Below are positions 7,217 through 15,251 of a stretch of DNA of 64,000 bases, one piece after another (the first letter of the stretch is position 1; each line of letters starts with the position of its first letter). Under the pieces are notes generated by a model. It did no database searches and was not told the origin of the DNA. It was given only the letters and a program-made list of their open reading frames with translations. This stretch comes from DAOUJI01 sp965219565 (GTDB taxonomy: Bacteria; Chloroflexota; Dehalococcoidia; Lucifugimonadales; JAGWBF01), in assembly GCA_965219565.1 (NCBI GenBank), contig OZ244780.1, positions 1,240,001 to 1,304,000 on the forward strand. The letters run 5' to 3'. The position numbers were made by a program, and so were the translations under genes.

Positions 7217-8685
7217 GCGCCGCAACGTCGAGCCTCGCCTCTCTTAGGTCATCCCCAACGGTTGTTCTGGGGATTCTCTGCTTGGGAGTTTTTTCCACTG
7301 CACTGGACCAGACCGTGGTAGTCGCCGCGCTCCCCAGCGTAATGGTGGACGTCGAGATTCCTCTTACGGAACTGGACAAGGCGGCATGGATAGTAACTGC
7401 GTATTTAGTGGGGTATACGGTGGCCATGCCATTGGCCGGGCGGCTGTCCGACGTCTATGGCAGGGTCAGAATGTTTCAGGCGGCGCTGGTCCTGTTTTCC
7501 ATTGGGTCGGCGTTGGTGGCGGTCGCCCCGGACTTCTCCTGGATAGTATCCGCCCGAGTGCTCCAAGCCATAGGCGGCGGCGCCACTGTTCCCATCGGGC
7601 TTGCGATGGCCGTAGGAGCCGTATCCCCGGAGAAAAGAGGCATAGCGCTGGGCTTGGTGGCAGCCTCGGCTGAGGCGGGGTCTGTATTAGGCCCCCTCTA
7701 CGGAGGAGGCATCATCGAGTGGATTGGTTGGCGGTGGATATTCTGGCTGGACATTCCCCAGAGCTTCATTCTAATTGCGCTTCTGTTCATCTTGACGAAT
7801 CGACCCAACCCTGCCGGAAAAATGGACTACGCCGGAGCTCTTGCGCTGGGAGGGGCGCTTACCGTCCTGACCCTGGCGCTGTCCCAGAGAAGCATCTTTT
7901 CAGGGGAGTCAATTATCCCCTATCTTATGGCCTCTTTGGGGGTCGCTCTGGTAGTCGTTTTGATTATAGTGGAGAGACGGGCTGTCCAACCGCTGTTGGC
8001 GTCTTTCTTGTACAGTTCCAGGGCGTTTGTATCATCCAACATCACCCAATTCATGGTGGGAGTGGCGCTTATCATTGCCCTGGTCTCCGTGCCTCTTATG
8101 GCCGCCACGGTCATGGAGAAAAATGCATGGAACAGCGCCCTGCACCTGGTCCGACTCACCGCCGCTATACCTGTGGGGGCCGTGGTGGGAGGCTACATTC
8201 TGCGCTGGACAGGGGTCAGGGCAGTGTGCATAACCGGCCTAGGATTCATGGGAGTGGGTTTGCTGCTTATGAGCGGTTGGGGTACGGAGGTGAAGGAAAT
8301 CAGGCTGTCCGTGCCATTGGCCTTAGCAGGTCTTGGGTTTGGTCTGGTCATCCCTCCCATTAATGTGTGCGCTCTTAGCGCATCTCCCAGTCATTATTGG
8401 GGGGCTGCCGCCTCATTGGTTACTGCATCGAGAATGGTGGGTATGGCGTTGGGGTTGGCGGCCTTGTCTGCCTGGGGCATAGAGCATTTTTATAGCCTTA
8501 CATCCGAACTCACAATAGTAGACGAAACCTTTCGCGATGAGCAAATCAAAGCTGGGGTCACAGTGTTCCAGGACATGTTTACAATTATCGGCATTTTGTC
8601 TCTGGTTGCAATTCTGCCGGCGCTGCTGATGCGGACGGAAGAGGTGGAAGAAACGGAGGGACTGGAGGTTGGAAGGTTTGCCTGA
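7213..8685 (+). CDS. MFS transporter, DHA2/P55-like 14-helix type
   Basis: 490 residues with about 14 hydrophobic segments, the DHA2 size. TM1 holds the conserved acidic motif TALDQTVVVAALP (near residues 29-41), and loop 2-3 carries motif A as GRLSDVYGRVRMF. Motif C-like Gly/Pro-rich GSVLGPLYGG lies in TM5. Members are proton-driven exporters of drugs, lipids or metabolites. The GTG start overlaps the TGA of the LprG-like gene, matching lprG-Rv1410c (p55) of mycobacteria in order and coupling. That context favours lipid or glycolipid export over simple drug resistance, though the substrate is inference. Confidence 0.88.
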   Translation: MSAATSSLASLRSSPTVVLGILCLGVFSTALDQTVVVAALPSVMVDVEIPLTELDKAAWIVTAYLVGYTVAMPLAGRLSDVYGRVRMFQAALVLFSIGSALVAVAPDFSWIVSARVLQAIGGGATVPIGLAMAVGAVSPEKRGIALGLVAASAEAGSVLGPLYGGGIIEWIGWRWIFWLDIPQSFILIALLFILTNRPNPAGKMDYAGALALGGALTVLTLALSQRSIFSGESIIPYLMASLGVALVVVLIIVERRAVQPLLASFLYSSRAFVSSNITQFMVGVALIIALVSVPLMAATVMEKNAWNSALHLVRLTAAIPVGAVVGGYILRWTGVRAVCITGLGFMGVGLLLMSGWGTEVKEIRLSVPLALAGLGFGLVIPPINVCALSASPSHYWGAAASLVTASRMVGMALGLAALSAWGIEHFYSLTSELTIVDETFRDEQIKAGVTVFQDMFTIIGILSLVAILPALLMRTEEVEETEGLEVGRFA

Positions 8686-8743
8686 AGTCTTTTCCGCAAA
8701 TCGGGCTGTCGCAGAAGCCGCCTAGATGGGGAGCAACAACTGA

Positions 8744-8772
8744 TTGACAACCAAAAAGGGCCTAAGTACACT
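8744..8772 (+). promoter_or_regulatory. Predicted sigma70 promoter upstream of radical SAM gene
   Basis: Perfect TTGACA at 8744-8749, a 17-base spacer and TACACT at 8767-8772. It is the only good promoter in the 281-base gap after the MFS gene and predicts a leader of nearly 190 bases before the start at 8967. Confidence 0.6.
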
Positions 8773-8893
8773 TGTGCCCTATATAGAGGGCCGCGCCGAC
8801 ATCGGGGAGTTCCACATACTAAGTTATGGACTTCCCTGCGGTCAGCGGCGGGAAATGGGATAGGAAAACAGTCTAACAAGCGAAGGTCGGGAC

Positions 8894-8956
8894 ATGGGGA
8901 GCCGGAACGTCCGGCTCAAACCAGGCGCCATGGTCTCCGTCTTTCGTTATATGTAG
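8894..8956 (+). other. Possible leader peptide ORF in the radical SAM mRNA leader
   Basis: A 20-codon ATG-to-TAG frame (begins MGSRNVRLKPGAM) with GAAGG seven bases before it, ending 10 bases before the radical SAM start. It contains the hairpin at 8899-8917. Could be regulatory or chance. Confidence 0.22.
8899..8917. repeat. Perfect 8-bp inverted repeat (hairpin) in leader
   Basis: GAGCCGGA, loop ACG, TCCGGCTC: a perfect 8-base-pair stem with a 3-base loop and no T-run after it. It lies in the leader of the radical SAM gene, about 50 bases before its start. Confidence 0.55.
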
Positions 8957-8966
8957 GGATGGGGAA

Positions 8967-10205
8967 TTGAACTGGCGACGTGCACTGACCCTCAAGCTGA
9001 TAACTGGCATAGACAGATGGCTGCAGGTCAACGGCGGCACCGCCGGTGCGTTGATCAGCGATCGAGTTGACCGCAGATTCGACATGGCCGTCGACTACCT
9101 GACGTGGAAGAAGGCCGTCAACTTCATCAAAATCGAGACCCAGCTCAGGTTTGGCGTGAAGAAGGTGTCTGGCTACCCCTACGAATGGGAGTTGGACACC
9201 ACCAACATCTGCCAGCTCAAGTGTCCCCTGTGTCACACCGGTCTAGGCACGGTCAACCGCGACAAGGGCGTCATGCACTTCGACCTGTACAAGCAGGTCA
9301 TCGACGAGATAAAGGACTACTGCTTCTGGCTCAGCCTCTACAGCTGGGGCGAGCCTTTCTTGAACAAAGAGATTGACAAGTTCATCAGGTATGCCCACGA
9401 CGCCCATATTGGCACAGTGACCAGCTCCAACTTGAACAAGCCCTTGAACCCTGAGATGGCGGAACGTCTCGTGGACTCCGGTTTGGACTCACTGATAGTC
9501 TCCCTCGATGGCACTACCCAAGAGGTCTACGAGGTCTACCGCGTCGGAGGACATCTGGGCCGGGTTTTGGACAACATCAAGCTGATATCGGACACCAAGG
9601 CCAGGATGGGCGTCAAGACACCCCATGTGGAGTGGCAGTTCATCGTAATGAAGCAGAACGAACACCAGATACCGGAAGCCAGACGGATGGCTGCCGAGTT
9701 GGGCGTAGACGACATCGTGTTTAAGAAGGTTGACTTCCCCCACGGAGAAGACGACCCTGAGCTGGCCAGGAAGTGGCTTCCGGTGAACAGCGGGGAGTTC
9801 ACCAGGGACAATCCCTTCGACAAGCCGTATAAAGAGAACGGCGCCCGCTGCTGGAGATTGTGGCGCAGCGGAGTCGTCAATTGGGACGGCGGGTATGCCC
9901 CCTGTTGCTACCTCACCGACGCCGCCGACGATTTCGGAACTGTAAAGACCAACTCCATCAAGGAGATATGGAACAACCAAGACTACGTGACTGCCAGGGG
10001 TCTGTTCCAGGAAAACTTTAAGCCTCAGAAATACGTCGGGTGCATGGACTGCAACGTTTACCAGGAGAGCAAAGCCGCCCAAAAGCGGGGGATGATCCAG
10101 TTTAAGAGGTCCAACGGACACAAGCCCGCTGCAGCGGTCCCAATGGTCGACGACCGGGTGATAACCCGGGCCAAGGTGAAGGCAGGCGTCGATGAAAGAA
10201 CGTAG
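8967..10205 (+). CDS. Radical SAM/SPASM domain protein
   Basis: 412 residues. The radical SAM cluster motif CxxxCxxC is C82-Q-L-K-C86-P-L-C89, followed by a TIM-barrel with YSWGEPFLNKE (the GGE-like SAM-binding segment) and SLDGTTQEVYEVYR. The C-terminal SPASM-type region has a CC pair in GGYAPCCYL and CMDC near residues 360, able to bind an extra 4Fe-4S cluster. Members modify peptides, sugars or lipid head groups. The TTG start follows AGGG at a suitable distance. The 3' end overlaps the PAP2 gene by 14 bases, so the two likely act together, perhaps on a lipid or membrane-linked substrate; the reaction is unknown. Confidence 0.88.
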   Translation: MNWRRALTLKLITGIDRWLQVNGGTAGALISDRVDRRFDMAVDYLTWKKAVNFIKIETQLRFGVKKVSGYPYEWELDTTNICQLKCPLCHTGLGTVNRDKGVMHFDLYKQVIDEIKDYCFWLSLYSWGEPFLNKEIDKFIRYAHDAHIGTVTSSNLNKPLNPEMAERLVDSGLDSLIVSLDGTTQEVYEVYRVGGHLGRVLDNIKLISDTKARMGVKTPHVEWQFIVMKQNEHQIPEARRMAAELGVDDIVFKKVDFPHGEDDPELARKWLPVNSGEFTRDNPFDKPYKENGARCWRLWRSGVVNWDGGYAPCCYLTDAADDFGTVKTNSIKEIWNNQDYVTARGLFQENFKPQKYVGCMDCNVYQESKAAQKRGMIQFKRSNGHKPAAAVPMVDDRVITRAKVKAGVDERT

Positions 10206-11181
10206 GCCATTGCTGGAACAGTTCAAAGACGAAACTGGTCCCTACCGCTTGATACGGGAAATCGGCCTGGTGTTGGGCGCCTACTTCGTCTACATGTTCA
10301 TACGGAAGTTCCTGATCCCCAATATCGAGGCCATGTCCTTCGAGAACGCCTTGAAGGTCGTGGACTTCGAAATGGCGGTGGGAATCTTCAAAGAGGCGGC
10401 CTGGCAGGCCTGGATACTGGACAACGCCAAGGGCGTTGCTATCTTTATGAATTGGGCCTATGTCCTCACCTTCGGGCCGATCATAGGCGCGTCCGCGATC
10501 CTCTTCTATGTATTCGACCGCAAGAAGTACCTCTACTACAGGAACGTGGTGCTGATAAGCTTCGTACTGGCTCTTCTGGGTTTTGCCCTATATCCCTTGG
10601 CGCCGCCGCGGTTCATACCTGAATACGGGATCATAGATTCGATTCGCAACCTGGGGCCGGCCTGGTGGGTGGGACATTCCTGGTACGGGAGTAGGGACAC
10701 GGCGGTCTACTTCAACGTATTCGCGGCCATGCCCAGCCTCCATTTTGGCTGGACCGTGATGTTCGGCATCATATTCCTGGGTACCAGGTCCAAACTCTTG
10801 AAGGCAATTGGCGTTCTTTACCCGACGCTGACCTTCTTTGCCATAGTCCTGACCGGCAACCACTACATGGTGGACGCATTCGGCGGCGCTGCCGTAGCCA
10901 TTCTTTCCCTGTCGATTCACTGGGTATTGATGAAGAGCAGGGCCCACTACCAAAGCTCCTCTGTTCCCCTCAGACGGTATCCCGAACGGGTGTATGCTTC
11001 AGTCATCGGCTACGTTCTAGGGCTGAAAACCCAACCCCGAAGGGAGCTGGCGTCGGCTGAAACCCGGAGAGGGGATATGAAGTCTACCATCAACTTGGCG
11101 TGGCGGCGTTCTAAACTTAAGGCCAAGGTAGACAGCTTCCTGGGGAAACGTTACAACGAGGCGGGGAACTACCGCGGCTAG
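10192..11181 (+). CDS. PAP2-superfamily membrane protein (inositolphosphotransferase/Aur1-like)
   Basis: 329 residues with about six membrane helices between residues 25 and 245 and a basic cytoplasmic tail of about 85 residues. The PAP2 signature appears as AMPSLHFGW (Ser-x-His) and, in a later helix, TGNHYMVDAFGGA (His-x3-Asp). This is the pattern of the PAP2_3 branch that includes inositol-phosphoceramide synthase. These enzymes transfer or remove phosphate-linked head groups on lipids. The ATG start lies inside the radical SAM gene's end, indicating coupled translation. The specific lipid is not inferable. The stop overlaps the converging CoA-transferase gene by 4 bases. Confidence 0.83.
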   Translation: MKERRPLLEQFKDETGPYRLIREIGLVLGAYFVYMFIRKFLIPNIEAMSFENALKVVDFEMAVGIFKEAAWQAWILDNAKGVAIFMNWAYVLTFGPIIGASAILFYVFDRKKYLYYRNVVLISFVLALLGFALYPLAPPRFIPEYGIIDSIRNLGPAWWVGHSWYGSRDTAVYFNVFAAMPSLHFGWTVMFGIIFLGTRSKLLKAIGVLYPTLTFFAIVLTGNHYMVDAFGGAAVAILSLSIHWVLMKSRAHYQSSSVPLRRYPERVYASVIGYVLGLKTQPRRELASAETRRGDMKSTINLAWRRSKLKAKVDSFLGKRYNEAGNYRG

Positions 11182-12389
11182 TCTTCCCGCGCAGGCAGAT
11201 CGGTTGGGACCACCCCATTGGCTCTCAAATGCTCCGTCTCAGCCTCGCTGTAGCCCAGCTCTCCCAGGACCTCATTGGTGTGCTCCCCAAGCAGCGGCGC
11301 ACGTCTCCTGATTGATCCGGGAGTCTCCGATAGACGGACAGGGACATTGAACATGTCGACTCGGCCTACGTCGGGATGGTGGACGGAGACGAACATCTCG
11401 TTTTCAGTCATCTGGGGATGGTCAAAGACTTCGTTCCTCTCCAGGATGGGCATGGAGGGCACGTCGTAGGCGCGGAACGTCTCCAGCCAGTCTTCGCGGG
11501 TGCGGGTCGATACGATACCGTCAATCAAAGAATATAGATTTTCGCTGTTTTGGGCGCGGGACTCGTTGTTTCCGTAGCGAGGGTCATCTATAAGATGCTC
11601 CAACTCCAGGGCCCTGCATAGCTGGTGGAACTGCCCAGTGTTCAGCACCACCAAAATGACGTATCGACCATCAGCGCACCGGTAGGGGGAGTACAGAGCC
11701 TGTTTCGAGAAGTCCGTCTCCTCTGTGTTGGGCGATTCGGTTTCGACGCGCACCATGTCCACGGATTGCATGGCCAGGGCCATGTGGAGCAACGACGATT
11801 CCACCTTCTGGCCTCGTCCCGTTTTTTGCCTGGCCAATAGGGCCAGCGCGACGCCGTAGGCCATGCCCATGGGAAGCGAACAGTCGGCGGCCCATATGCC
11901 GCTCGAAGTGGGCGTGCCGTCGGGCGCTCGGCGTTTGGTCAGCAGGCCGGACAGGGCCTGGAACAGCAGGTCATAGCCCCGGAACTGGGCATAGGGGCCT
12001 TGCTTGCCGTAAGCTCCCAGTTCAGCGTATATCAGTCCGGGGTTCAGTCGGCTCAACGTATCGTAGTCGTATCCCAACTTGGCTTCGACCCCCGGACGGA
12101 AGTTGTGAATGAACACGTCACTGGACTTGATCATGCGGTGCACGACTTCCCGGCCTTCTTCGGAGGCTATGTCCAAGGCCACGCCCCTCTTGTTACGGTT
12201 CACGACCTGGAACGCACGACTCTCACCGTTGGCCATGGGAGGTTGAGTTAGGACGGTCCTGGCGTCGTCGCCCCACAGGGGCTCGATTTTCACTACGTCG
12301 GCGCCTTGGTCCGCCAAGTACATGCCCAACCCGGGACCAGCCCAAACCTGGGATATTTCCACAACCTTGATCCCGTCCAGAGCCTGCAT
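11178..12389 (-). CDS. CaiB/BaiF family (class III) CoA-transferase
   Basis: 403 residues, full length for the family. It opens with LDGIKVVEISQVWAGPG, and Asp169 in GIWAADCS sits at the position of the catalytic Asp169 of formyl-CoA transferase. It also has the RNKRGVALDI stretch near 66-74 and FRPGVEAKLGYDYDTL near 98. These enzymes move CoA between carboxylic acids via an aspartyl-CoA intermediate; substrate unknown. It is a single minus-strand gene, diverging from mtaB and facing the PAP2 gene tail to tail. Such genes are abundant in SAR202-type genomes, which fits the presumed host. Confidence 0.93.
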   Translation of the reverse strand: MQALDGIKVVEISQVWAGPGLGMYLADQGADVVKIEPLWGDDARTVLTQPPMANGESRAFQVVNRNKRGVALDIASEEGREVVHRMIKSSDVFIHNFRPGVEAKLGYDYDTLSRLNPGLIYAELGAYGKQGPYAQFRGYDLLFQALSGLLTKRRAPDGTPTSSGIWAADCSLPMGMAYGVALALLARQKTGRGQKVESSLLHMALAMQSVDMVRVETESPNTEETDFSKQALYSPYRCADGRYVILVVLNTGQFHQLCRALELEHLIDDPRYGNNESRAQNSENLYSLIDGIVSTRTREDWLETFRAYDVPSMPILERNEVFDHPQMTENEMFVSVHHPDVGRVDMFNVPVRLSETPGSIRRRAPLLGEHTNEVLGELGYSEAETEHLRANGVVPTDLPARED

Positions 12390-12415
12390 GAATTTCTCCT
12401 TGATGTAGGACTGGC

Positions 12416-12444
12416 TTGGACTTTATTTCCGTCCGCATTAGAAT
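12416..12444 (+). promoter_or_regulatory. Predicted leaderless promoter of mtaB
   Basis: TTGGAC at 12416-12421, exactly 17 bases, then TAGAAT at 12439-12444. Transcription would start about 6-7 bases later, which is at or next to the ATG at 12451, so the mRNA should have no leader. Confidence 0.62.
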
Positions 12445-12450
12445 GATAGC

Positions 12451-13803
12451 ATGGCTCAGGACTCCATAATTGAAACCTCCAATAAGGACACCCTTCCTGA
12501 CAAGATGAAGGGCCCAGCGCAGGACAGACCGGCGACCTTCTTCATTGAGACCCAGGGATGCAAACTTAACCAGGCGGACAGCGAGGTCCTGGCCAGAAGG
12601 TTCGTTGAAGCCGGCTATAAGGAAGCCGGTGGCAGAGATGAAGCGGACGTACGGGTCGTCAACAGCTGCACCGTCACCCACACGGCCGACAAGAAGGCAC
12701 GCCAGGCCACCCGCGCGGCACTGCGTTCCAACGGCTCGTCACTGGTTGTGCTAACCGGCTGCTTTGCGGAAAGAGCGCCAGAGGATGCGGCGAATCTGGG
12801 AGATCGCGTTCTCGTGGTGTCCAACAGGGACAAGGACAACCTCGTACAGCGCGTAATCGATTCAGGCGCCGTGCCTACAACGCCCAAGAGGCCGCCCACT
12901 TCCCAGCCTGTACCTCTCCGGCGACCCCGTGCCATGGTGAAGATACAAGAGGGATGCGACCAGGTGTGCGCCTACTGCATCGTCCCCAAGGTCAGGGGGC
13001 GGGAAAGGAGTATCCCTCCGCATGTGATACTCGAACAGGTCAGACGGAGAGTGGCGGAAGGGCGGAAGGAGGTCGTTCTTACAGGCACCCAGTTGGGCAC
13101 GTACGGGTTTGATCTGGAACCGGGAACCGATTTGACCGGCCTGGTCAGATCGTTGCTGGACTGTTCGGGAGTCGAGCGGCTGCGGGTCTCGTCTCTTCAG
13201 CCCCAGGAGATAACGCCGACCTTGCTCAGCCTTTGGAAGGACCCCAGGCTCTGCCCTCACTTCCATTTGCCCCTTCAGAGCGGTTCCGACGCTGTGCTCA
13301 AGCGCATGAGGCGTCGTTACACGGCTGGGCAATACGTGGAAAGCGTCCGAATGATCAGAGGCAGCGTGGACAACGTTTCCATTACCGGTGATGTCATCGT
13401 GGGTTTCCCAGGAGAAGACGACGCCGAGTTCTCCCAGACTCTGGATGTGGCAGAAAGGTTGGAGTTGGCGTCCATTCACGCCTTCCCCTACTCCACCAGG
13501 CCGGGAACCACCGCCGCATATTTGAAGCTGAAGGTGGACGAGGGCGTGAAAAAAGGACGTATGGCCAGTATCCTGGAGCTTTCCAGAAAACTAGAACGAG
13601 CTTTTAAAGATAAGTCGTTGGGTTCTGTCAGGCCCGTTCTCTGGGAACGTGCGGCATCAGGTCTGGGCGGCCCGGTATTGACAGGGCTTACCGACAACTA
13701 TCTGAGGGTAAGCGCTGGGGCCGACTGGGACATGGTGGGACACATAACCCCTGCCCGCCTATTGTCCTTGGACGGCGACCGGATTTCAGCGGCGCTTGTG
13801 TGA
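12451..13803 (+). CDS. mtaB: tRNA t6A37 methylthiotransferase MtaB (MiaB-like)
   Basis: 450 residues. Adds methylthio to N6-threonylcarbamoyladenosine at position 37 of ANN-decoding tRNAs. The N-terminal UPF0004 domain has its three cluster Cys in GCKLNQ, NSCTVTHTADKKAR and TGCFAE. The radical SAM motif is EGCDQVCAYCIVP (CxxxCxxC) near residues 168-175, and the C-terminal TRAM-like region ends the protein. GCKLNQADSE and the ADKKAR stretch favour MtaB over MiaB or RimO. No ribosome site is seen before the ATG, in line with the leaderless promoter. A strong hairpin follows the stop. Confidence 0.92.
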   Translation: MAQDSIIETSNKDTLPDKMKGPAQDRPATFFIETQGCKLNQADSEVLARRFVEAGYKEAGGRDEADVRVVNSCTVTHTADKKARQATRAALRSNGSSLVVLTGCFAERAPEDAANLGDRVLVVSNRDKDNLVQRVIDSGAVPTTPKRPPTSQPVPLRRPRAMVKIQEGCDQVCAYCIVPKVRGRERSIPPHVILEQVRRRVAEGRKEVVLTGTQLGTYGFDLEPGTDLTGLVRSLLDCSGVERLRVSSLQPQEITPTLLSLWKDPRLCPHFHLPLQSGSDAVLKRMRRRYTAGQYVESVRMIRGSVDNVSITGDVIVGFPGEDDAEFSQTLDVAERLELASIHAFPYSTRPGTTAAYLKLKVDEGVKKGRMASILELSRKLERAFKDKSLGSVRPVLWERAASGLGGPVLTGLTDNYLRVSAGADWDMVGHITPARLLSLDGDRISAALV

Positions 13804-13818
13804 GCCCAAAGAAAACGA

Positions 13819-13854
13819 TGCGGCGTGTCCCGGCCAGTGTTGGGAAACGCCGCA
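13819..13854. terminator. Hairpin between convergent mtaB and MBL hydrolase genes
   Basis: TGCGGCGT pairs perfectly with ACGCCGCA, and an inner TCCC/GGGA stem extends it after a one-base mismatch. It has no T-run, but lies just between two converging stops, so it probably acts as a shared terminator. Confidence 0.55.
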
Positions 13855-13897
13855 CCGAAGCGGGAATCAGCCTGCTTAGTAGCGGACGTAGTGGCGG

Positions 13898-14797
13898 CTA
13901 CAGGTCCACAGGTCGGAAGCAGGCATTGTTGCCGATGCGTTCGAGGTATCCGGCCTTCTGGTCATGACCGTGGCTGAAAACCAACAGCCATCCGTCCTTT
14001 TCCGCTTGGGCAAGGAGCTCCCTTTTTTGCTCTAGGGTGCGTTCCGGGAACTGGTCGAATGCGGAAATGGCGCCCAAGTCCAGGTGATAGGGTGTCGGCA
14101 CCAGGTCGCCCATGAAGACTATGCGTTCTCCTCCGTGGTGGAGAAGAGCCACTTGGTGGCCCTTGGAATGGCCGTCGGTGACCTTGACCGACAGGCCGGG
14201 GAATATCTGCTCATCGCCGTCGATAAGTTCTAGTTGACCTCGCTCTTGTATGGGGTAGAAGTCCTCCTCCCGATGGATGTCGGAGCAGCGCTCGTTGGGG
14301 CTGGCGGCTTCTTCCCAGCACGCACGTTGTACAATGTACTTTGCCTTGCTGAAGGTGGGCACAAGGTTTCCTGAGCGGTCTTGGCGAGTGCATCCTCCGC
14401 TGTGGTCGAAATGAAGATGAGAGAGAATGACTACGTCGATGTCCTTGGGATAGACCTCCAGGGCCCTGAGTTCCTTGGTCAACCTCGATGGGACCAAACC
14501 ATAGGTCTCCTTCTCGTTGTCCAGCTCTTTGGAGCCTACGCCTGTGTCGATTAGCACCCATTTCCCGCTTATCCTAATGAGTGCACAGTTTAGACCGAGG
14601 GTCATGCGGTTGCGCCTATCGGTGGAGACCTTGTCCTCCCAAGCGGTCTTGGGAACCCTCCCGAACATGCTGCCGCCGTCGAATTTGATGATTCCGTCGC
14701 TGATAAGCCGGACTGAAGTAGGTTCAGTCCGTACCGATGGGACTAATGACCTGAACGATGGTGTCACCGGGCTGGCCGGTGTTGTCATGGTTGTCAC
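13898..14797 (-). CDS. MBL-fold metallo-hydrolase
   Basis: 299 residues of the metallo-beta-lactamase fold. The two-metal motif HLHFDHSGG is near residues 125-133, with the third His in DGHSKGHQ near 200, the bridging Asp in VFMGDLVPTP near 220 and a C-terminal His in FSHGHD. The layout resembles quorum-quenching lactonases and related esterases (AhlS/YtnP-like), but the substrate is open. The start at 14797 gives a Thr-rich N-terminus; a second ATG lies three codons on. About 95 bases upstream of the start is a perfect 18-base palindrome. Confidence 0.86.
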   Translation of the reverse strand: MTTMTTPASPVTPSFRSLVPSVRTEPTSVRLISDGIIKFDGGSMFGRVPKTAWEDKVSTDRRNRMTLGLNCALIRISGKWVLIDTGVGSKELDNEKETYGLVPSRLTKELRALEVYPKDIDVVILSHLHFDHSGGCTRQDRSGNLVPTFSKAKYIVQRACWEEAASPNERCSDIHREEDFYPIQERGQLELIDGDEQIFPGLSVKVTDGHSKGHQVALLHHGGERIVFMGDLVPTPYHLDLGAISAFDQFPERTLEQKRELLAQAEKDGWLLVFSHGHDQKAGYLERIGNNACFRPVDL

Positions 14798-14892
14798 TTC
14801 AGCGCCTCCAGGGATTTATTGGTGTAAAGCAACGCCAGCTGTTGCTTTTGGTCGGATGCGTTCTTGTCCAATCAATTTTTAGACCAACCTCC

Positions 14893-14910
14893 TTTCCCGG
14901 CGCCGGGAAA
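14893..14910. repeat. Perfect 18-bp palindrome
   Basis: TTTCCCGGCGCCGGGAAA, self-complementary over all 18 bases. It lies in the 454-base gap between the MBL hydrolase and otsB starts. It may be a dimeric regulator site. Apart from this and the otsB promoter, I see no gene in 14798-15251; the part from 14990 is AT-rich. Confidence 0.5.
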
Positions 14911-15149
14911 GCCGGGTGCGAAGAGTGGCTGCCAGGATGTGGCTCGACCAATCCTAGGGAGGAGATGATTCCCTGAGGATTGAATGTTTTGACTTAGACG
15001 ATTCTTATACTTTGACAAAATCTCTATCCGCAAAATGGCTTAGGTTCAATTTCTAGATGGAAACACGATCACCCGGTCGGATGGGCACCCGTCAAAGCGA
15101 TTATAAAAACATAAACGGCAGTATAAGTCAAGGGGGCGGCGGAGTCAAT

Positions 15150-15179
15150 TTGCAGTTGGATTTAAGATTAGTTTAAAAT
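15150..15179 (+). promoter_or_regulatory. Predicted promoter of otsB
   Basis: TTGCAG at 15150-15155, an 18-base AT-rich spacer and TAAAAT at 15174-15179, in an AT-rich tract of the gap. The leader to the GTG at 15252 would be about 65 bases. Confidence 0.45.
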
Positions 15180-15251
15180 TCGGGCAATACTTGCTCTGAT
15201 GTTCTTGCCCGATTGCCCCGAGGCCGGGGAGATGATGAGGAACCGAATCAG

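Noticed and set aside
14885..14950. Words like GGGAAAGCCGGGTGCGAAG and GCCAGGA, reminiscent of a cobalamin riboswitch
   Set aside because: The order and spacing of the conserved B12-box elements are not met and neither neighbour is a B12 gene.
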